Origin: Rickettsiales bacterium
GTDB taxonomy: Bacteria; Pseudomonadota; Alphaproteobacteria; Rickettsiales; UBA1997
Reading direction: 5' to 3'
Assembly (NCBI GenBank): GCA_031289855.1
Contig: JAITOR010000074.1
Location: 1 to 10,463, forward strand
Length of the DNA stretch: 10,463 nt
Notes under the pieces: model-generated
Seen by the model: the letters and a program-made list of their open reading frames with translations, nothing else
What the model was told of the DNA's origin: nothing
The model's database searches: none
Shown: in pieces, positions 6,985-10,463 of the stretch
Layout of the letters: each line of letters starts with the position of its first letter
Position numbering within the stretch: position 1 is the stretch's first letter
Position numbers and translations under genes: made by a program

Positions 6985-7012
6985 ACAATATAATGTAATT
7001 TTTAATAGTCAA
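6985..7012 (-). promoter_or_regulatory. Possible promoter for xseB-trxA
   Basis: On the minus strand TTGACT (7007-7012) is followed 16 bases later by TATTGT (6985-6990), 5 of 6 and 4 of 6 consensus matches. It lies 35 bases before the ATG at 6950. The neighbourhood is so A/T-rich that the -10 element could equally be a few bases away. Confidence 0.3.
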
Positions 7013-7032
7013 ATTAATTAATTATTATTTTT

Positions 7033-7060
7033 TTGACATTATAATATATATTATTATATT
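7033..7060 (+). promoter_or_regulatory. Promoter for the lipoprotein-recJ unit
   Basis: A perfect -35 TTGACA (7033-7038) and a -10 TATATT (7055-7060, 5 of 6) are 16 bases apart. Transcription would begin near 7067, leaving a leader of about 19 bases before the ATG at 7086. A 14-base A/T palindrome (7041-7054) fills the spacer and could be a repressor or architectural site, or simply composition. Confidence 0.5.
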
Positions 7061-7085
7061 GTAAATAATAAATTTTGAAAACAAA

Positions 7086-7463
7086 ATGAAGAAGTGTGTA
7101 GTATTTATACTTATATTAACTTCGTGTTTTCCATTGACAACTCGTTCGTTGAAAAGTATTGAGGTAGGTGATAGTAAAAGTGAAGTTATTGACAAGATAG
7201 GTAAACCTTATTATAAAATGGAATATTACACGAAACAACATTTGGTCTATTATATGTATGATGACCTAATGAGTTTGTTTTTTACAGAAGATAAATTTCC
7301 GTATATTGGATTTTATCCATTGTTAAGAACTGGAACTGAATATTGGGTAATTGTGGAAGGTGATAAAGTTGTGTCACATGGACGAAAGGATGCTTATATT
7401 GGTAGCGGTAGTATTACAAAAACACTAAATTCGAAAAATATCATTTTGGAGATCGAAAAATGA
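7086..7463 (+). CDS. Small lipoprotein, BamE/SmpA-like
   Basis: A 125-residue predicted lipoprotein. Residues 1-13 are a short signal (MKK then hydrophobic) ending in the lipobox LTSC, with lipidated Cys14. The next residue is Phe rather than Asp, so sorting to the outer membrane is expected under the usual rule. Just after, IEVGDSKSEVIDKIGKPYYK (25-44) follows the SmpA/OmlA/BamE pattern (a G-[MD]-S-K-x-E-V opening helix and an LGKP-type turn), and the later Y..YYMYDD and YWVIVEGDKVV segments fit the small beta-sheet of that fold. BamE helps the Bam complex insert outer-membrane barrels, which would include the autotransporter in this window; that role here is an inference from fold only, and other SmpA-like lipoproteins have different tasks. 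recJ starts 31 bases downstream, probably on the same transcript. Confidence 0.55.
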   Translation: MKKCVVFILILTSCFPLTTRSLKSIEVGDSKSEVIDKIGKPYYKMEYYTKQHLVYYMYDDLMSLFFTEDKFPYIGFYPLLRTGTEYWVIVEGDKVVSHGRKDAYIGSGSITKTLNSKNIILEIEK

Positions 7464-7483
7464 TTGAAATACAAAAAATAATT

Positions 7484-7489
7484 AGGAGA
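7484..7489 (+). promoter_or_regulatory. Ribosome binding site of recJ
   Basis: AGGAGA ends five bases before ATG 7495. It is one of the three clear Shine-Dalgarno sites in the window; most other genes here lack one. Confidence 0.8.
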
Positions 7490-7494
7490 CTAAA

Positions 7495-9288
7495 ATGACT
7501 TATTTTTCCCCAAATAAATCCGTTAAAAATTATCGTTGGAAAATAAATTCTTACGACGATAAAAAAGCTATTGCCATTAAACAAAAATTTGGTTTTACCG
7601 AAGTATTATCGAAATTGCTTGTGATGAAAAATATTCCAACTGATGACATAGAAGCATATCTTGAACCGAAAATGAGAAATGTTTTTACTTCAAAAACGAT
7701 GCAGGGTATTTTAAACTTGAAGGACATGCAAAAGGGTGTTGATATAATATATGATACAATTTTAAATAACGAAATTATTGGTATTTTTGGCGATTATGAT
7801 GTGGATGGCATAACCTCTACTTCACTTTTAAAAAACTATTTTGACCTTTTAAAAATAAGAACTGAACCTTATATACCAGATAGATTGAAGGAGGGTTATG
7901 GTCCAAATATTGAGGCATTCAAAACTATTAAAAGTAAAGGCGCAAATACCATTATAACTGTTGATTGTGGTATAAATGCTTTCGATGTGTGTGATGAAGC
8001 AAAAAAACTTGGCATGAAAATTGTAATTACGGATCATCATATTAGTGCTGAAAAAATGCCAAATGCCGACGCCGTAATAAATCCTAACAGAATTGATGAA
8101 AACAATGAGTTTAAGATAATAGCTGGTGTAGGAGTTGCATTTTTGTTTATATATTCTTTGCAAAAAAAGATGAGAGACAATGATTATTTTGCAAAAAACA
8201 AAATAGTAGAACCAAAATTATTGCATTTTTTGGATTTAGTTGCTTTAGGAACTATATGTGATGTTATGCCTTTAACGGGTATAAATAGGGCTTTTGTATC
8301 ACAAGGTTTAAAAATAATAAAAGAAAAAGTAAACATAGGGATTGTTGCTCTTATTGAAAACATTGATATAGTTGAAGAAATTGATGTATATCATCTTGGT
8401 TTTATGATAGGTCCGCGATTAAATGCGACAGGTAGAGTGGGGGAATCTCGTTTATCAAGTCGAATATTGACCACAAAAAATAAGAATGAAGCAAAAAAAC
8501 TGGCAAAAGAATTGGATGTTCACAATAAAAGTAGACAGGAAATAGAAGCAAAAATGCTTGTGGAGGCGTTTGAAATAATTGAAAGGGAAAAGTTAAATGA
8601 AAAAAGTATAATATTTTTGGAAAATGAAAATTGGCATGAGGGAATTATTGGAATTTTAGCCAGCAGATTGAAAGATAAATTTGAAAAACCGGTATTTATT
8701 GCTACAAAATTGGAAACACACTATAAAACATCTTGTAGATCGATAAAAGGAATTGATGTGGGCTCCGTAATAATGGAAATGAATAAAAAAAATTTACTCA
8801 TGGGTGGTGGTGGACATGCCATGGCAGGTGGTTTTAATTTTGATTTATCAAAATTGAATGAAATTAGAGATTTTGTGAATGAAAAATTATCTCAAAAAAC
8901 GGATGATTGCATTATTGCAAAGGAAAAGAATATTGATTTACAATTGGAATGCAAGTCCATAACAATTGCCTTAGCAAAGGAAATAAATAAATTAAGTCCG
9001 TTTGGTGTAGGAAATTATAAACCAAAAATTATTTTAAAAGATGTTTATGTGATAAAAATGATGTTTTTTGGTAAAAACAATGATTGTTTAAAAATATTAA
9101 TTGGTGATAAAAATGGTGTTAAAATTGAAAATACATTGCAGGCGATATGTTTTAGAACCACAAAAGATGATTTAATATATCAAGTGTTGTTGAAAAACAA
9201 AAAAGTAAATTTGTTGGGGGAAATAAATATAAATAAGTATCAGGGACGAGAAATTTTACAATTTATAGTTGAAGATGTGATGATTTAA
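7495..9288 (+). CDS. recJ: Single-stranded-DNA-specific 5'-3' exonuclease RecJ
   Basis: Cytoplasmic DHH-family nuclease acting in recombination and mismatch/base-excision repair by degrading single-stranded DNA from the 5' end. The 597-residue protein is full length for the family. Metal-binding DHH motifs are all present: GDYDVDG at 99-105 (Asp100, Asp102, Asp104), VDCG at 156-159, DHH at 180-182, and LGTICDV with Asp256. GPRLNATGRVG (306-316) closes the DHH domain. The DHHA1 domain shows SCRSIKG (413-419) and MGGGGHAMAGG (436-446), followed by a C-terminal OB-like region with LSPFGVGN (500-507) ending in YQGREILQFIVED. The wording of the 248-330 region is close to alphaproteobacterial RecJ. 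It sits 31 bases after the lipoprotein gene with its own strong ribosome site; no terminator follows before the next gene 42 bases on. Confidence 0.96.
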   Translation: MTYFSPNKSVKNYRWKINSYDDKKAIAIKQKFGFTEVLSKLLVMKNIPTDDIEAYLEPKMRNVFTSKTMQGILNLKDMQKGVDIIYDTILNNEIIGIFGDYDVDGITSTSLLKNYFDLLKIRTEPYIPDRLKEGYGPNIEAFKTIKSKGANTIITVDCGINAFDVCDEAKKLGMKIVITDHHISAEKMPNADAVINPNRIDENNEFKIIAGVGVAFLFIYSLQKKMRDNDYFAKNKIVEPKLLHFLDLVALGTICDVMPLTGINRAFVSQGLKIIKEKVNIGIVALIENIDIVEEIDVYHLGFMIGPRLNATGRVGESRLSSRILTTKNKNEAKKLAKELDVHNKSRQEIEAKMLVEAFEIIEREKLNEKSIIFLENENWHEGIIGILASRLKDKFEKPVFIATKLETHYKTSCRSIKGIDVGSVIMEMNKKNLLMGGGGHAMAGGFNFDLSKLNEIRDFVNEKLSQKTDDCIIAKEKNIDLQLECKSITIALAKEINKLSPFGVGNYKPKIILKDVYVIKMMFFGKNNDCLKILIGDKNGVKIENTLQAICFRTTKDDLIYQVLLKNKKVNLLGEININKYQGREILQFIVEDVMI

Positions 9289-9295
9289 ATTATAT

Positions 9296-9324
9296 TTGAT
9301 TTTTTATTTGATTAATCATATAAT
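9296..9324 (+). promoter_or_regulatory. Promoter immediately before the coiled-coil gene
   Basis: TTGATT (9296-9301) and a perfect TATAAT (9319-9324) are exactly 17 bases apart. The expected start of transcription, six or seven bases past the -10, falls at 9330-9331, on the ATG itself. A palindrome TGATTAATCA (9309-9318) fills the end of the spacer and ATCATGAT (9323-9330) follows. Confidence 0.5.
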
Positions 9325-9330
9325 CATGAT

Positions 9331-10463
9331 ATGACTGATGCAAAGGTAGATGAAGCAAAAAAAGACAAACAAATAGATATTAATTCTTTTGCTAATGTTA
9401 TGTCTGTGAGAAATATTTGGAAAACTCTTGCAATGAATTACAGAGTATTTTTAAGTAAAGAAAAAATAGAAAAGCAAAAAAAAGAGGATCTAGAGGATGA
9501 ATTTAGAAAAATAGAAAAGGCAATTGAAGAAAATGAAAGTGATGACGATAAAGAGATGTTGGGACAAATAATAGAAATAAACGAAAAATTTATTGCATTG
9601 CCAAATTTTAAAGAATATACAAAAACATTAAAAAAAGATCTTGATGATGCAAAAAGAGTGAATGATGAAAGTTTGAATACAATAACTCAAATGATACAAC
9701 CACTTGAAGTGTGGAGGTTTTTTAGAGAGAGTTGTGAATCTCTTTTGGTAAAAAATATATCTTTAACGGAGGAACAGAAAGGAGAAATAGTGAGTTCGTT
9801 AGAAAAAACTGAAAAAATAATAAAGCAAAATTTAATAAATATCGATAAATTTACGGATGAAGACAAAAATAAACTTTTTGAAAAAACAATAAAAGATTTA
9901 GAAAGAGAAAGGGATGCTATTACAAGGAATATACAGATTCCTGAAGAAGAAATAAAGGAGTTTAAAGAGGATTTTAATAGAAAAATTACTGCAGTTGTAA
10001 GAGAAAAAACTGAAGGTATGTCTCGTGTTGATATTACGGAAATATATGACGAAGAATATATAAGAAGAATGAATAATTTAAGGGAAAAGTATCGTTTAAA
10101 TGAACTTAAAGGAACATACGAAGATGAAAAAGTTGTGTGGTATGGTGGTATGGTGATGCTTTTATTAACTGTTTGTCCTTTTGCCGCAATATTGGGTCCA
10201 GTGCTTCCATTTTTTCAATCGATTGCACCTTCGGTATTTCCTTGGAGTAAGATAGAAAAAAGACGAAAAAATTTCTCAAAGGAACAAGAAGTTACTATAA
10301 AGACAAAAAAAACAATAGAGAGAAAGGCATTGGATGCCGAACAGCAAAATAACCCAGGACCAGGAGGAGGTGCAGGAGGAGGTGCAGGAGGAGGTGCAGG
10401 AGGAGGTGCAGGAGGAGGTGCAGGAGGAGGTGCAGGAGGAGGTGCAGGAGATGAAGAACGAGG
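9331..10463 (+). CDS. Coiled-coil membrane protein, partial, family not recognised
   Basis: Open from ATG 9331 to the window end (377 codons, no stop), so the C-terminus is missing. I do not recognise the family. Residues 1-269 are highly charged (Lys/Glu-rich), with heptad-like stretches such as KIEKQKKEDLEDEFRKIEK, and should be mostly helical coiled coil. Residues 270-305 are the only hydrophobic segment (MVMLLLTVCPFAAILGPV, then LPFFQSIAPSVF), broken by several prolines, so it may be one membrane span or a hairpin. A basic stretch (KIEKRRK) follows, then PGPG and seven perfect GGGA repeats at 345-372, then GDEER. There is no N-terminal signal peptide, suggesting an inner-membrane protein with a long cytoplasmic helical part. 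The proline-rich segment loosely resembles the LETM1 membrane motif. No Shine-Dalgarno site is seen. A later ATG at 9400 is a weaker alternative start. Confidence 0.75.
   Translation, partial: MTDAKVDEAKKDKQIDINSFANVMSVRNIWKTLAMNYRVFLSKEKIEKQKKEDLEDEFRKIEKAIEENESDDDKEMLGQIIEINEKFIALPNFKEYTKTLKKDLDDAKRVNDESLNTITQMIQPLEVWRFFRESCESLLVKNISLTEEQKGEIVSSLEKTEKIIKQNLINIDKFTDEDKNKLFEKTIKDLERERDAITRNIQIPEEEIKEFKEDFNRKITAVVREKTEGMSRVDITEIYDEEYIRRMNNLREKYRLNELKGTYEDEKVVWYGGMVMLLLTVCPFAAILGPVLPFFQSIAPSVFPWSKIEKRRKNFSKEQEVTIKTKKTIERKALDAEQQNNPGPGGGAGGGAGGGAGGGAGGGAGGGAGGGAGDEER
10363..10446 (+). repeat. Seven perfect 12-base tandem repeats (GGAGGAGGTGCA)
   Basis: Seven identical 12-base units encode (Gly-Gly-Gly-Ala)7, continued by one more GGA codon. 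There is no mismatch, even at third codon positions, so the array is recent or kept uniform by slippage. Each gain or loss changes the protein by four residues without shifting frame. Its G-richness stands out against the A/T-rich surroundings. Confidence 0.95.

Noticed and set aside
6982..6987. A second plus-strand TTGACA upstream of the lipoprotein gene.
   Set aside because: No acceptable -10 element lies 16-18 bases downstream; the TTGACA at 7033 is better placed.
10363..10446. Direct repeats considered as a CRISPR array.
   Set aside because: Units are 12 bases with no spacers and lie in frame within a protein gene.

Overview
This window is strongly A+T-rich (about 30% G+C by eye, not computed). 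It comes from a Gram-negative bacterium: it carries a classical autotransporter with a C-terminal outer-membrane barrel and a small lipoprotein that resembles BamE/SmpA. The RecJ sequence has an alphaproteobacterial flavour (runs such as DLVALGTICDVMPLTG and YHLGFMIGPRLNATGRVGE). Low G+C, a surface adhesin and a fucosyltransferase-like enzyme suggest a host-associated or gut/intracellular lineage, perhaps a reduced alphaproteobacterium. That placement is an inference; no rRNA or other decisive marker is present.

Layout. (1) 44-4848, plus strand, is a surface module: a GT11-like glycosyltransferase followed by a 1106-residue autotransporter. Its passenger has a ladder of GGGLIG and FxNN motifs resembling chlamydial Pmp repeats, then an acidic/proline linker with internal DNA duplications, then a beta-barrel. 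A run of nine G lies in the coding sequence just before the linker and is a good phase-variation candidate. (2) 4849-5229 is a gene-poor A/T stretch with one clear terminator hairpin, belonging to the gene on the other strand. (3) 5230-6950, minus strand, is a housekeeping block: an xseB-like gene and trxA (5 bases apart), then fba with its own likely promoter. (4) 6951-7085 is a divergent promoter region. (5) 7086-9288, plus strand, holds the small lipoprotein gene and recJ, likely co-transcribed. (6) 9331 to the window end is an incomplete gene for a mostly coiled-coil protein. It has one hydrophobic segment that loosely recalls LETM1 and a tail of perfect 12-base (GGGA) tandem repeats; its predicted promoter would start transcription at or next to the ATG.

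How the parts fit. The first two genes may work together at the cell surface, with the transferase modifying either surface glycan or the neighbouring adhesin. The central genes are ordinary metabolism, redox and DNA repair (XseB-like and RecJ both serve single-strand exonucleases). The most interesting parts are the Pmp-like, possibly phase-variable autotransporter and the unrecognised coiled-coil membrane protein at the right edge. No tRNA, rRNA, CRISPR array, insertion sequence or attachment site was seen.
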